From contig DASRJE010000187.1 of the NCBI GenBank assembly GCA_035649635.1, positions 19,839-83,838 of the forward strand: a stretch of 64,000 bases of DNA, given 5' to 3'. Every line of letters begins with the position of its first letter. The first letter of the stretch is position 1. Source of the DNA: Gp6-AA40 sp035649635 (GTDB lineage Bacteria; Acidobacteriota; Vicinamibacteria; Vicinamibacterales; UBA2999). Positions 35,028 through 43,499 of this stretch are shown in pieces. The notes below the pieces were generated by a model. It did not search any database. It was given only the letters and a program-made list of their open reading frames with translations, and was not told the origin of the DNA. Position numbers and translations under genes: made by a program.

Positions 35028-37442
35028 ATGTTAGGGGAAATTCGTCACCTCGTCCGCGCTCTGCGGCGCAGTCCCGGCTTCACTGCGGCCGCTGTCCTCA
35101 CCCTTGGCCTCGGGATCGGCGCGACGACGGCCATCTTCAGCCTGATTGACGGCGTGCTTCTGCGGCCGCTGGCCTACCCGAATCCCGAGCGGCTCTACGT
35201 CATTCACGAGTCATTTCCGAATGTCGCGCGCATGCCAGTCAATGCCGGCCATTTCGAGCGCTGGCGTGCCGCGACCCGATCGTTCGATGGACTGGCACTG
35301 CTCCGGCCGGTGACGGTCAATCTCACCGGACGCGGTGAGCCAGAGCCGGTATCGCTCGCCCGTGCGTCCGCCGCTCTTTTTCCGATGCTCGGTGTTCGGG
35401 CACAGGCGGGCAGGCTGTTCCTCGACGAAGAAGATCGCGCAGGGCGCGATCGCGTCGTGATGTTGAGCGACGCGTTCTGGCGTCGACGCTTCGATGGCGA
35501 TCCGGCGGTGATTGGTCAATCGATCATGCTCGATGGTGAACCATACGACGTGATCGGAATCCTGCCGCCTCAATTCAGGTTCCCGAAGGTCGGTCTCCTC
35601 TACGAGACGCCAACGGCGAGCGCAGATCCTCAGATCTGGAAGCCATTCGGCGCGCGCGATTTCGAGCTGTTTCCGGTTGGAAACTTCAATTTCGCCGCCG
35701 TGGCGCGACTCAAGCCTGGTGTGTCGGCCGAGCAGGCGCTTGACGATCTGAATGTCGTGCAAGCCGACGTGGGGCGAGCATCGAAGACGAATCTTCGTAC
35801 TGCGCTGGTCCCGCTGCACGAGCAAGTAACCGGACGCTTACGCGATGGTTTCATCCTGCTGTCAGGTGCCGTCGGGCTCTTGCTCGTGATCGCGTGTGCC
35901 AACATCGAAAACCTCCTGCTCGCGCGCGCCGCGCATCGGCAACGCGAGATCGCGATTCGCACGGCGCTGGGTGCTAGCCGGTGGCGCCTCGTCCGGCAGA
36001 TGTTGCTCGAGAGTCTAGTGTTGACGGCATCGGGAGGAGTGTTGGGTCTTGGCGCGGCCGCCGCTGTCGTTCCGCTCGTTCAGTCGCTTGCGCCACTTGA
36101 TCTGCCTCGAATCCAGGAGATGGGCCTGGACGCGCGAGCTGCCGCGTTCGCGATCGTGACCATGATCGTGACCAGCCTTGCTGTGGTCTTTCCCGCGCGG
36201 CGATTCTCAATGAATGCTGCCACAGACGTAATGAGAAGCGGCTCAGCGGCCGTGGCCGGCGGGTCGGTTCGGGCACGCGCGCGATCGATTCTCGTGGGCC
36301 TCGAGGTAGCGATGAGTGTGATGTGCCTGATCGCCGGAGGACTGTTGCTGCATAGCTTCGTCCTTCTGCTCAGCGTCGATCGCGGGTTCGAAGCGGGACG
36401 CGTGCTCGTGATGTCGGTGACGCTGCCCGTCGCGCGGTATGGCAATCAGCAGTCGCGAGCCACGTTCATCGCCTCGGTGCTCGAGCGAATCGAACGAATT
36501 CCTGGCGCTTCGTCCGCGGGAACGGCGGATTTCCTGCCACTCACCGGTCAACGGGCTGACAACACGCTGTTGGTTGACGGCGCGAGCGATCGTGACCGGC
36601 CGATTCCGCAACTGCGATTCGTCGACGCAGGTTACTTTCGAACGCTCTCGATTCCGGTGCGTGCCGGTCGCCTGTTTGCGGACACCGACAATCAGCCAGG
36701 GAGACTCGTGGCCGTCGTATCCGAGTCGACGGCCGCACGCGCCTGGCCGGGCAGGGATGCCGTCGGACAGACGTTCCGGATGGGTAATTTTGCTGGACCG
36801 GTGACCGTTGTGGGCGTCGTCGGCGACGTGCGGCACATGAGCCTCGCCGATGCGCCGGCTCTTCACGTCTATGCGCCGTATTGGCAGATGACGGCGGCTC
36901 GAACGGCCCGGTCGTTCATCGTGAAAACGGCAGGGGAGCCCACTGAGATCTACGCGGCGATGGGGTCCGCGCTCCGTGCCATCGATCCGAGTTTGCCGCT
37001 TCCGCCGCTTCGCGCGATGGACGACATCGTCGACGACTCGGTCGCGGCACGTAGATTTCAAATGAATCTTGTTCTGACATTTGCTGCGATCGCGCTTGTG
37101 CTGACTGCCCTCGGCGTGTACGGAGTTGTTGCCTACGACGTCACGCAGCGTACGAGTGAATTCGGTGTTCGAATGGCGCTCGGCGCACGTCGTGGCGGAA
37201 TCCTCCGGCTGGTCCTGCTGCATGGCCTTGGGCCTGCCGGTATCGGGCTGGTGGTGGGAATGGCCGCGGCCGTGGCGATTGGCCAATTCATGCGAAGCCT
37301 GCTCTTCAGCATTACGGCAACCGATCCGATCACGTTTGCCGCTGTGGCCGCTTTCGTGATGCTCGTGGCTGTCCTCGCCAGCGTCGTCCCCGCATATCGA
37401 GCCACACGAGTGAACCCTATCGTCGCGTTGCGTTACGAGTAG
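35028..37442 (+). CDS. ADOP-type MacB-like ABC transporter permease
   Basis: An 804-residue permease of the 'acidobacterial duplicated orphan permease' type. Such proteins pair two MacB-periplasmic/FtsX units in one chain, without an ATPase gene beside them. Seen: the N-terminal LGIGATTAIFSLIDGVLLRPL near 25-45, a periplasmic domain, ACANIENLLLARAA near 287 with REIAIRTALGASRWRLVRQM, a second periplasmic domain from about 470, and a final FtsX block with SEFGVRMALGARR near 710. No ATPase gene is adjacent. The substrate is unknown. The length agrees with the family's usual 800 or so. Confidence 0.9.
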   Translation: MLGEIRHLVRALRRSPGFTAAAVLTLGLGIGATTAIFSLIDGVLLRPLAYPNPERLYVIHESFPNVARMPVNAGHFERWRAATRSFDGLALLRPVTVNLTGRGEPEPVSLARASAALFPMLGVRAQAGRLFLDEEDRAGRDRVVMLSDAFWRRRFDGDPAVIGQSIMLDGEPYDVIGILPPQFRFPKVGLLYETPTASADPQIWKPFGARDFELFPVGNFNFAAVARLKPGVSAEQALDDLNVVQADVGRASKTNLRTALVPLHEQVTGRLRDGFILLSGAVGLLLVIACANIENLLLARAAHRQREIAIRTALGASRWRLVRQMLLESLVLTASGGVLGLGAAAAVVPLVQSLAPLDLPRIQEMGLDARAAAFAIVTMIVTSLAVVFPARRFSMNAATDVMRSGSAAVAGGSVRARARSILVGLEVAMSVMCLIAGGLLLHSFVLLLSVDRGFEAGRVLVMSVTLPVARYGNQQSRATFIASVLERIERIPGASSAGTADFLPLTGQRADNTLLVDGASDRDRPIPQLRFVDAGYFRTLSIPVRAGRLFADTDNQPGRLVAVVSESTAARAWPGRDAVGQTFRMGNFAGPVTVVGVVGDVRHMSLADAPALHVYAPYWQMTAARTARSFIVKTAGEPTEIYAAMGSALRAIDPSLPLPPLRAMDDIVDDSVAARRFQMNLVLTFAAIALVLTALGVYGVVAYDVTQRTSEFGVRMALGARRGGILRLVLLHGLGPAGIGLVVGMAAAVAIGQFMRSLLFSITATDPITFAAVAAFVMLVAVLASVVPAYRATRVNPIVALRYE

Positions 37443-37483
37443 AGAGCGGCGTCGATTGTCGGCTTGTGATTGCGCGCCGCTCT
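37443..37483. terminator. Hairpin after the ADOP permease
   Basis: Perfect 9-base arms AGAGCGGCG (37443-37451) and CGCCGCTCT (37475-37483) flank a 23-base loop right after the stop codon. GTAG/CTAC at the feet hint at the REP-type palindrome family, so termination is only one possible role. There is no T-run. Confidence 0.4.
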
Positions 37484-37594
37484 ACCCAACCCGCGCGAAG
37501 CGCCACGCATGGCGCCGCCGTTCGTGCTCCGTTTCGCCGTTGCGCCGTGTTGATCCCGCTGCCTCCGTCAAAATCGGTCTTCGGGTGTCTTGGG

Positions 37595-37622
37595 AGTTGA
37601 GAGTTGGGAGTTGACAGTTCTT
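37595..37622. repeat. Heptad repeat between convergent genes
   Basis: AGTTGAG (37595), AGTTGGG (37602), AGTTGAC (37609) and AGTTCTT (37616) are in perfect register. The last unit touches the stop codon of the fatty acid transporter gene. Confidence 0.7.
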
Positions 37623-39052
37623 TAGAGTACGGGTGCGGCGTAGGGCAGCGTGTAGTTCAAGATCCAGACAAGCAGGAGTACCAGCGGTACATGGACCACG
37701 AACTGCAGCATCGAGTAGCCGACGATGTCTCGCGCTTTGAGGCCGAGGATGCCGACGAGTGGCAGCATCCAGAACGGGTGGATCAGATTGGCCAGAGCCT
37801 CGGTTGCGTTGTAGGTCTGGACGACCCAGCCTAAGTGAACCTGCAGCGTCTTGGCTGCCTCCAGCATGTATGGCGCTTCAATCAGCCACTTGCCCCCGGC
37901 CGACGGGATGAAAAGGCCGAGGAACGCCGAGTAGATCCCGATCATCACCGGGAATGTGTGGGCGGTCGATATCGCCACGAAAAAGTGCGCCAACTGCGTT
38001 GCAATACCCGACTCGGTCATCATCCGGACGATTCCCGCATACATCGGGTACTGGATCAGCACGCCGCCGACCGGCGCGACTGACGCGGCAATCGCCTGCA
38101 CGAACGACCGCGGGCGCCAGTGCAGCAGCAGTCCGACGATGAGGAACAGGAACACGTAGTGATTCAGTTCCAGGATGATCGCGGGACCGTTGGTCGCCAC
38201 TTCACGGATCAGATACAAGAAGCCCAACGAGCAGACGATGACGGTGAGAAGCGGGCTGTACTCGAGCCATTCACCAGGCGTTTGCCGCGTGCCGATTTTC
38301 TGTGTGGCTGGCTCATACTCGACGCCCATCGCTTTCATCCCATGCGCTTCGGCATCGCCGGGCGCCGAGTAGTAGCAGATGGCCATCGAAACCAGGATGA
38401 GCGCGGCTGCAATGATCATGCTCTGCCAGAGACCAAGCGTCTGACTGAGCGGGATCACACCCGAGATGCGCTCGATCGCGTCCGGCAGCGATGCCGACGA
38501 CGCCATGATGAGAGCGGCCGAGGAGGACAGACCGAGCGCCCAGACACTTCCCACTCCCAGGTACGCGGCGGCGCCGATCGCGCGGTAATCCGCACCGCGT
38601 ACTCGATGTGCAACCTCACGAGCGAGCAGGCCGCTGAAGATCAGGCTGAAGCTCCAGGACACGAGTGACGCCAGCATCGAGAACAGCCCGACGTACGCCG
38701 CGGCGTTCCGTCCGTTGCTCGGGATTGCCGCAAGTTTCCGGATCACGGCGTACACGGGAGGCGACGTCGCGACGGCATAGCCGGTGACGACGATCATCGA
38801 CATCTGCATCGTGAACGTCACGAGATCCCAGAAGCCGGCGCCGAACCACTGCGCGGTTTGCACAAATGAGCTTCCCGTGGCGAGCGCAGCAACGAAGACC
38901 ACGGCCACCGCAGCGAGGGCGAGCGCAAACGCGTCAGGAAACCAGCGCTCGAACCAGTCGGACAGGCGAAGGCCGACATTGGCGAGCATCGACGTGCGCG
39001 CGCCGAGCGGTTGTTCCAGCGTGTGGCTCCGTTCCTTGTGCATCTGCGGCAC
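37622..39052 (-). CDS. Short-chain fatty acid transporter (AtoE family)
   Basis: A 476-residue membrane protein of the AtoE/short-chain fatty acid transporter family, which takes up acetoacetate and butyrate-type acids. About 12 membrane segments; seen: FERWFPDAFALALAAVAVV near 34-52, PVYAVIRKLAAIP near 98 and FIPSAGGKWLIEAPYM near 375. The start is uncertain: ATG 39052, or the Met before LANVGLRLSDW 21 residues later. Its position beside the E1/E2 cluster suggests uptake of small organic acids. Confidence 0.85.
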   Translation of the reverse strand: MPQMHKERSHTLEQPLGARTSMLANVGLRLSDWFERWFPDAFALALAAVAVVFVAALATGSSFVQTAQWFGAGFWDLVTFTMQMSMIVVTGYAVATSPPVYAVIRKLAAIPSNGRNAAAYVGLFSMLASLVSWSFSLIFSGLLAREVAHRVRGADYRAIGAAAYLGVGSVWALGLSSSAALIMASSASLPDAIERISGVIPLSQTLGLWQSMIIAAALILVSMAICYYSAPGDAEAHGMKAMGVEYEPATQKIGTRQTPGEWLEYSPLLTVIVCSLGFLYLIREVATNGPAIILELNHYVFLFLIVGLLLHWRPRSFVQAIAASVAPVGGVLIQYPMYAGIVRMMTESGIATQLAHFFVAISTAHTFPVMIGIYSAFLGLFIPSAGGKWLIEAPYMLEAAKTLQVHLGWVVQTYNATEALANLIHPFWMLPLVGILGLKARDIVGYSMLQFVVHVPLVLLLVWILNYTLPYAAPVL

Positions 39053-39124
39053 CTTGCGTCGGCCTTCGCTTCTACGAAATACTTATTAGCTGTTCTTGTC
39101 TCTAGAAGGGCTATTACCCTGCTG

Positions 39125-39220
39125 CTCGCTTGTGTTGGCGGGCTCGAGCCACGGTCAAGCCGATATCACGGCCGGTCTTACCCGCGGGCGAGCGTTGCCA
39201 CCATGGGGGACACAAGCGAG
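39125..39220. repeat. 96-base element with 11-base terminal inverted repeats, copy 1
   Basis: CTCGCTTGTGT (39125-39135) and ACACAAGCGAG (39210-39220) are perfect inverted repeats bounding 74 bases. The same ends bound a 97-base element at 59080-59176; interior similarity is only partial. This copy lies 55 bases before the 3-hydroxyisobutyrate dehydrogenase-like gene. It could be a non-autonomous mobile element or a structured RNA with a closing 11-base stem. Confidence 0.7.
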
Positions 39221-39274
39221 TTGCACAGGTAACGCGTCAGATTTGCTGACCGTAGCCCAAGCGCGACCTGCATT

Positions 39275-40156
39275 ATGGCAAACCTCGGATACATCGGCCT
39301 CGGGGCGATGGGCAGCCGGATGGTCGATCGCCTGCTCACCAAAGGTCATACCGTCATCGGTTACAACCGGACCAAGTCGAAGGCGCAATGGCTCCTGGAC
39401 AAGGGAATGAAGTGGGGCGCCACACCACGCGAAGTCGCCCAGAAAGCAGATGTCGTCTTCGTGATGGTGACCGACTCGGCGGCGCTCGAGGGTGTGGCGG
39501 ACGGCCCGGAAGGTTTCATCGCCGGTCTGAGCGCCGGCAAAACGATTGTCGACATGAGCACGGTCAGCCCGGTCGTCAGCCGCGAGACCGTCGAGAAGGT
39601 GCGCGCGCGCAGTTCCGACATGGTCGACTCCCCGGTTTCGGGCAGCATCAGCACGCTCGAGCAGGGCAAGCTGACGATGATGGTTGGCGGGAAGGTGGAG
39701 ACCTTCGAGAAGGTGAAGCCGCTGTTGCTCGATATCGGAATGAAGGCGACCCACGTCGGCGATAACGGCCTGGCGCTGTCGATGAAGATCGCACTGAACC
39801 TCGCCATCACGACGCAGATGCTCGCGTTCTCGGAAGGCATCCTGCTCGCGGAGAAAGCCGGCATCGACCGCAAGACGGCGGTCGAGGTTTACACGAACAG
39901 CGTGCTGGCCTCCCCGCTCATTCAATACCGCGGACCCTTCGTGCTCAATATGCCGGAGGAGGCGTGGTTCGACATGAAAATGATGCAGAAGGACACGACG
40001 TTGGCCCTCGAACTGGGCCGACAGCTCGGCGTCGCGATGCCGACCACGGCGATCTCAAACGAGATGCTGACTGCCGCGCGGGGACTTGGCCTCGAGAAGA
40101 AAGATTGCGCCGCCGTGTTCAACGTGATCGCCAAGCTATCAGGAGTCCAGGCATGA
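39275..40156 (+). CDS. NAD(P)-dependent beta-hydroxyacid dehydrogenase
   Basis: A 293-residue enzyme of the 3-hydroxyisobutyrate dehydrogenase family, which oxidises beta-hydroxy acids or reduces semialdehydes. Seen: the Rossmann start LGYIGLGAMGSRMVDRLL, the substrate-loop segment DSPVSGSISTLEQG near 117-130 and the catalytic-Lys helix GLALSMKIALNLAI near 166-180 with Lys at about 172. The exact substrate is open. It ends in an ATGA overlap with the E1-alpha gene, so it belongs to that operon. Confidence 0.88.
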   Translation: MANLGYIGLGAMGSRMVDRLLTKGHTVIGYNRTKSKAQWLLDKGMKWGATPREVAQKADVVFVMVTDSAALEGVADGPEGFIAGLSAGKTIVDMSTVSPVVSRETVEKVRARSSDMVDSPVSGSISTLEQGKLTMMVGGKVETFEKVKPLLLDIGMKATHVGDNGLALSMKIALNLAITTQMLAFSEGILLAEKAGIDRKTAVEVYTNSVLASPLIQYRGPFVLNMPEEAWFDMKMMQKDTTLALELGRQLGVAMPTTAISNEMLTAARGLGLEKKDCAAVFNVIAKLSGVQA

Positions 40157-41148
40157 GCACCGCCGCGACGAGTAAGGCCGCTACGCCAATTCCCACTGAC
40201 ACGCTGCTCCGGTTGTACCGGCAGATGGTCGCGATTCGCCTGTTCGAGGAGCGCGTCAACGACCTCTATACCCGGGCGTTGATGCCCGGACTCGCGCACC
40301 TCTACATCGGTGAGGAAGCGATTGCCGTGGGTGTCTGCGAAGGGCTTCGGAAGGACGACTACATCACCAGCACCCACCGCGGTCACGGTCACTGCCTGGC
40401 CAAAGGGGCGTCTCCTGATCTGATGTTCGCGGAGCTGCTCGGCAAGGAAGCGGGTTACTGCAAGGGCAAGGGCGGCTCGATGCACATCGCCGACCCGTCG
40501 ACCGGCAACCTCGGAGCGAACGCCATCGTTGGCGGCAGCGCCGGGATCGCGACCGGCGCCGCCTTCGCCTCGAAGTATCTCAAGCAGGATCGCGTCGCCG
40601 TGTGTTTCTTTGGAGAAGGCGCGCTGGGGCAGGGCCTTCTGTATGAAGAGCTGAATCTCGCTCAACTCTGGAAGCTGCCAGTGATCTTCGCGTGTGAGAA
40701 CAACGGCTACAACGAGTACACGCATTTCTCCGAGTCCACGGCGGGAGATGTGATCCTCCGGGCGCAGGCCTTCGGTATCGCGACCGAGACGATCGATGGC
40801 CAGAACGTGCGTGACGTGCATGCGGCCGCGTCCAAGTACATCGAGCGCGCGCGCAAAGGCGACGGTCCCGCGTTTCTTCAGTTCAAGACCTATCGCTATC
40901 ACGGACATCACGTGGGCGACATCGCTCGTGCCTACTATCGCCCGAAGGCGGAAGAGCAGGAGTGGGTGACGCAGCGCGATCCAATCACGCTTCACGGTCA
41001 GTGGATGATGGACAACGGCATCGCCGATCGCGCGCAGCTGGATGCAATCCAGCAGGCGTTGATTGAGGAGATGGATGCCGCGATGCAGTTTGCCATCGAC
41101 GCTCCGTATCCAGACCCGAGCAAGGTGGACCAGGACATCTATGCCTGA
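40153..41148 (+). CDS. Thiamine-diphosphate dehydrogenase E1 alpha (acetoin/pyruvate type)
   Basis: Alpha subunit of a 2-oxoacid- or acetoin-dehydrogenase E1; it binds thiamine diphosphate. From ATG 40153 it has 331 residues. Seen: HLYIGEEAIAVGVC, STHRGHGHCLAKG near 75-87, the GGSMHIAD segment near 109, and the ThDP motif GEGALGQG to ENNGYN near 155-185. Overall it looks closer to AcoA-type acetoin dehydrogenases than to classical pyruvate E1, but that needs a tree. The stop overlaps the E1-beta start. Confidence 0.88.
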   Translation: MSTAATSKAATPIPTDTLLRLYRQMVAIRLFEERVNDLYTRALMPGLAHLYIGEEAIAVGVCEGLRKDDYITSTHRGHGHCLAKGASPDLMFAELLGKEAGYCKGKGGSMHIADPSTGNLGANAIVGGSAGIATGAAFASKYLKQDRVAVCFFGEGALGQGLLYEELNLAQLWKLPVIFACENNGYNEYTHFSESTAGDVILRAQAFGIATETIDGQNVRDVHAAASKYIERARKGDGPAFLQFKTYRYHGHHVGDIARAYYRPKAEEQEWVTQRDPITLHGQWMMDNGIADRAQLDAIQQALIEEMDAAMQFAIDAPYPDPSKVDQDIYA

Positions 41149-42142
41149 ACTAGCAACCGCAGTACGAGAGCTGTCTTTCGGCGAGGCGATCAAGGAAGCG
41201 ATTGCCGAGGAGATGCGCCGCGATCCAACGGTCGTCCTCATGGGCGAGGACGTGGCGGAGGCCGGCACGACCTTCAAGGTGTTGACCGGCCTGGTCGACG
41301 AGTTCGGCAAAGACCGCATCATCGACACGCCGATATCAGAAGCTGGCTTTACGGGCATCGGCGTGGGCGCCGCCATGACCGGCATGCGGCCCATCGTCGA
41401 CATCATGTTCGGCGACTTCCTGATGATCATCATGGACCAGGTCGCCAACCAGGCCGCCAAGATTCACTACATGTCCGGCGGCAAATGGAAGGTGCCGCTG
41501 GTGATTCGCGCGACGATGGGCGCGACGCGGCGGTCGGCGGCGCAACATTCTCAGTCGCTGCACGCGTGGCCGAGTCACATCCCGGGTCTCAAGGTCGTGG
41601 TGCCTTCGACGCCGTACGACGCGAAGGGGCTGTTCAAGGCCGCCGTCCGCGAGGACAACCCCGTTGTGATCTTCGAGCACAAGATCAGCTACCGGAAGGT
41701 CAAGGGTCCGGTGCCAGACGAGGACTACGTGATCCCGCTCGGCGTTGCCGACGTGAAGCGGCAGGGAACCGACATCACGCTGATCGCGCTGAGCAGCATG
41801 GTGCAGGTTGCGCTCGGGGCGGCGAAGATGCTCGAAGAAGTCGGCATCAGTGCCGAGGTGGTCGATCCGCGTACCACCTGGCCGCTCGATGAGAAGACGC
41901 TGGTCGAATCCGTCAAGAAGACCTCGCGCTGCATCGTGATCGACGAAGGCTACTTCCGGTACGGCGTGACGGGCGAGTTGGCGTCGGTCATCCAGGAGCA
42001 GGCGTTCTTCGATCTCGACGGCCCGGTGCGGCGGCTCGGTGCGATGCACGTGCCGATTCCGTTCTCCCCGCCGCTCGAGGATGCGACGGTGCCGACGGAG
42101 CGGCAGGTCTTTGATCTGGTTCGCCAGATGGTGAATCGATAA
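41141..42142 (+). CDS. Thiamine-diphosphate dehydrogenase E1 beta (acetoin/pyruvate type)
   Basis: Beta subunit partner of the preceding gene. From ATG 41141 it has 333 residues. Seen: FGEAIKEAIAEEMRRDP near 12-28, the ThDP Glu region PISEAGFTGIGVGAAMTG near 61-78, AAQHSQSLHAWPSHIPG near 127-143 and VVDPRTTWPLDEKTL near 240. The AAQHSQ motif fits the AcoB/PdhB group. Translation is coupled to E1-alpha by overlap. Confidence 0.9.
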   Translation: MPELATAVRELSFGEAIKEAIAEEMRRDPTVVLMGEDVAEAGTTFKVLTGLVDEFGKDRIIDTPISEAGFTGIGVGAAMTGMRPIVDIMFGDFLMIIMDQVANQAAKIHYMSGGKWKVPLVIRATMGATRRSAAQHSQSLHAWPSHIPGLKVVVPSTPYDAKGLFKAAVREDNPVVIFEHKISYRKVKGPVPDEDYVIPLGVADVKRQGTDITLIALSSMVQVALGAAKMLEEVGISAEVVDPRTTWPLDEKTLVESVKKTSRCIVIDEGYFRYGVTGELASVIQEQAFFDLDGPVRRLGAMHVPIPFSPPLEDATVPTERQVFDLVRQMVNR

Positions 42143-42158
42143 AGCAGGAGATCCGAAC

Positions 42159-43499
42159 GTGGCAATCAAAACCTACGGCACGATGGCGGTGGATTGGGAG
42201 CAGCGGATCGATTTCGATCGGCTGCGGCGAGAGCGGCTCGGGCGCATCAAGAGCCTGCTCGAGAAGTCGGAGATGGGCTCGGTGCTCTGCTTCGACATGA
42301 ACAACGTCCGCTACATCACGGCCACGCACATCGGCACGTGGGCCCAGGACAAGATCAGCCGCTTCACGCTGCTGCCGCAGGGTGACGAGCCGATCCTGTG
42401 GGACTTCGGATCGGCGGCCAAGCATCACCGCCTGAATTGCCCGTGGCTCGGCGAGCGTTCACGCGCCGGGATTCCGTTGATGCGCGGCGCGATGTCACCC
42501 GAGATGGGTCGATCGGAGGATGTGGCCCGCAAGATCCGCATCGAGCTCGAGCAGCGGGGCCTTCACAAGGAGCCGGTTGGTGTCGACGTCGTCGAGCCGC
42601 CGGTTCTTTTCGCGCTCCAGAAAGAAGGGCTGAACATCGTCGACGGCCAGCAGTTGATGTCCGACGCGCGTGAGATCAAGACGCAGGACGAGATCTCACT
42701 CCTTGCGCAGTCGGCCGGCATGGTGGATGCCGCCTACTTCGAGCTCTACAAGGCGATGAGACCCGGCATGAAGGAAAGTGATGCCGTCGCGCTCGTCGCC
42801 AAGGCGCTCTACGAGATGGGCTCGGAATACGTCGAGGGCGTCAACGCGATCTCTGGTGAGCGCTGCAGCCCGCATCCACACGTGTTCTCCGACCGCGTGC
42901 TCCGCCCCGGCGACCCGGTGTACTACGACATTCTTCACTCCTACATGGGCTATCGCACCTGCTATTACCGGTGCTTCGCGATCAGCTCGGCGTCGCGCGC
43001 GTTGGTGGATGCCTACAAGCGGTGCCGCGATTATCTCGACGCATCGATCGAGCTGATTCGCCCCGGACGCACCACGGCGGAAGTCGCCGCGGTCTGGCCG
43101 AAGGCCCAGGAGTTCGGGTTCCCGGATGAGGAATCCGCCTTTGCGCTGCAGATGGGTCACGGGATCGGGCTCGCGATCTGGGAAAAGCCGATGATCAGCC
43201 GCCTCGTTTCGCTCGAGCACCCGCACGAGATCAGGCCGGGTATGGTGTTCGCGCTCGAAACGTTCTGGCCCTCGACCGACGGCTGGAGCGCGGCGCGCAT
43301 CGAAGAAGAGATTGTTGTGACGGAGACCGGTCACGAAGTCATCACCCGGTTCCCCGCCGAGGAGTTGCTCATCGCTGGTGCGCCGTTCGTGACGGTCGGC
43401 GGTACGCTGCCGACGCTGCGTGAGCCCGAGCCGGCGCCGAACCTGCAAGTGAAGGAGATGATCGCGGCGGCCGCTCGTGCCGAGGTGGGAGCTCGCTAA
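42159..43499 (+). CDS. M24 (creatinase/Xaa-Pro peptidase) family protein with altered metal site
   Basis: A 446-residue pita-bread-fold protein. The N-terminal creatinase domain covers about 20-185, and the M24 catalytic domain follows. Of the five metal ligands expected, I see Asp257 (YYDIL), His334 (MGHGIG), Glu367 (FALETFW) and Glu382 (RIEEEIV). The second Asp is replaced by Cys268 in GYRTCYYR. The family includes peptidases, creatinase (no metal) and DddP-type lyases, so the reaction is uncertain. It starts with GTG 42159, 16 bases after E1-beta, and overlaps the E2 gene: an unusual gene to find inside an E1-E2 operon. Confidence 0.82.
   Translation: MAIKTYGTMAVDWEQRIDFDRLRRERLGRIKSLLEKSEMGSVLCFDMNNVRYITATHIGTWAQDKISRFTLLPQGDEPILWDFGSAAKHHRLNCPWLGERSRAGIPLMRGAMSPEMGRSEDVARKIRIELEQRGLHKEPVGVDVVEPPVLFALQKEGLNIVDGQQLMSDAREIKTQDEISLLAQSAGMVDAAYFELYKAMRPGMKESDAVALVAKALYEMGSEYVEGVNAISGERCSPHPHVFSDRVLRPGDPVYYDILHSYMGYRTCYYRCFAISSASRALVDAYKRCRDYLDASIELIRPGRTTAEVAAVWPKAQEFGFPDEESAFALQMGHGIGLAIWEKPMISRLVSLEHPHEIRPGMVFALETFWPSTDGWSAARIEEEIVVTETGHEVITRFPAEELLIAGAPFVTVGGTLPTLREPEPAPNLQVKEMIAAAARAEVGAR

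Noticed and set aside
35028..37442. MacB-type complete exporter
   Set aside because: No ATPase domain or gene and no MacA-like adaptor is present; the double permease fits the orphan ADOP family.
39922..41460. A 512-codon open frame on the minus strand opposite the hydroxyacid dehydrogenase and E1 genes
   Set aside because: The opposite strand holds genes with clear catalytic motifs; this frame has none.
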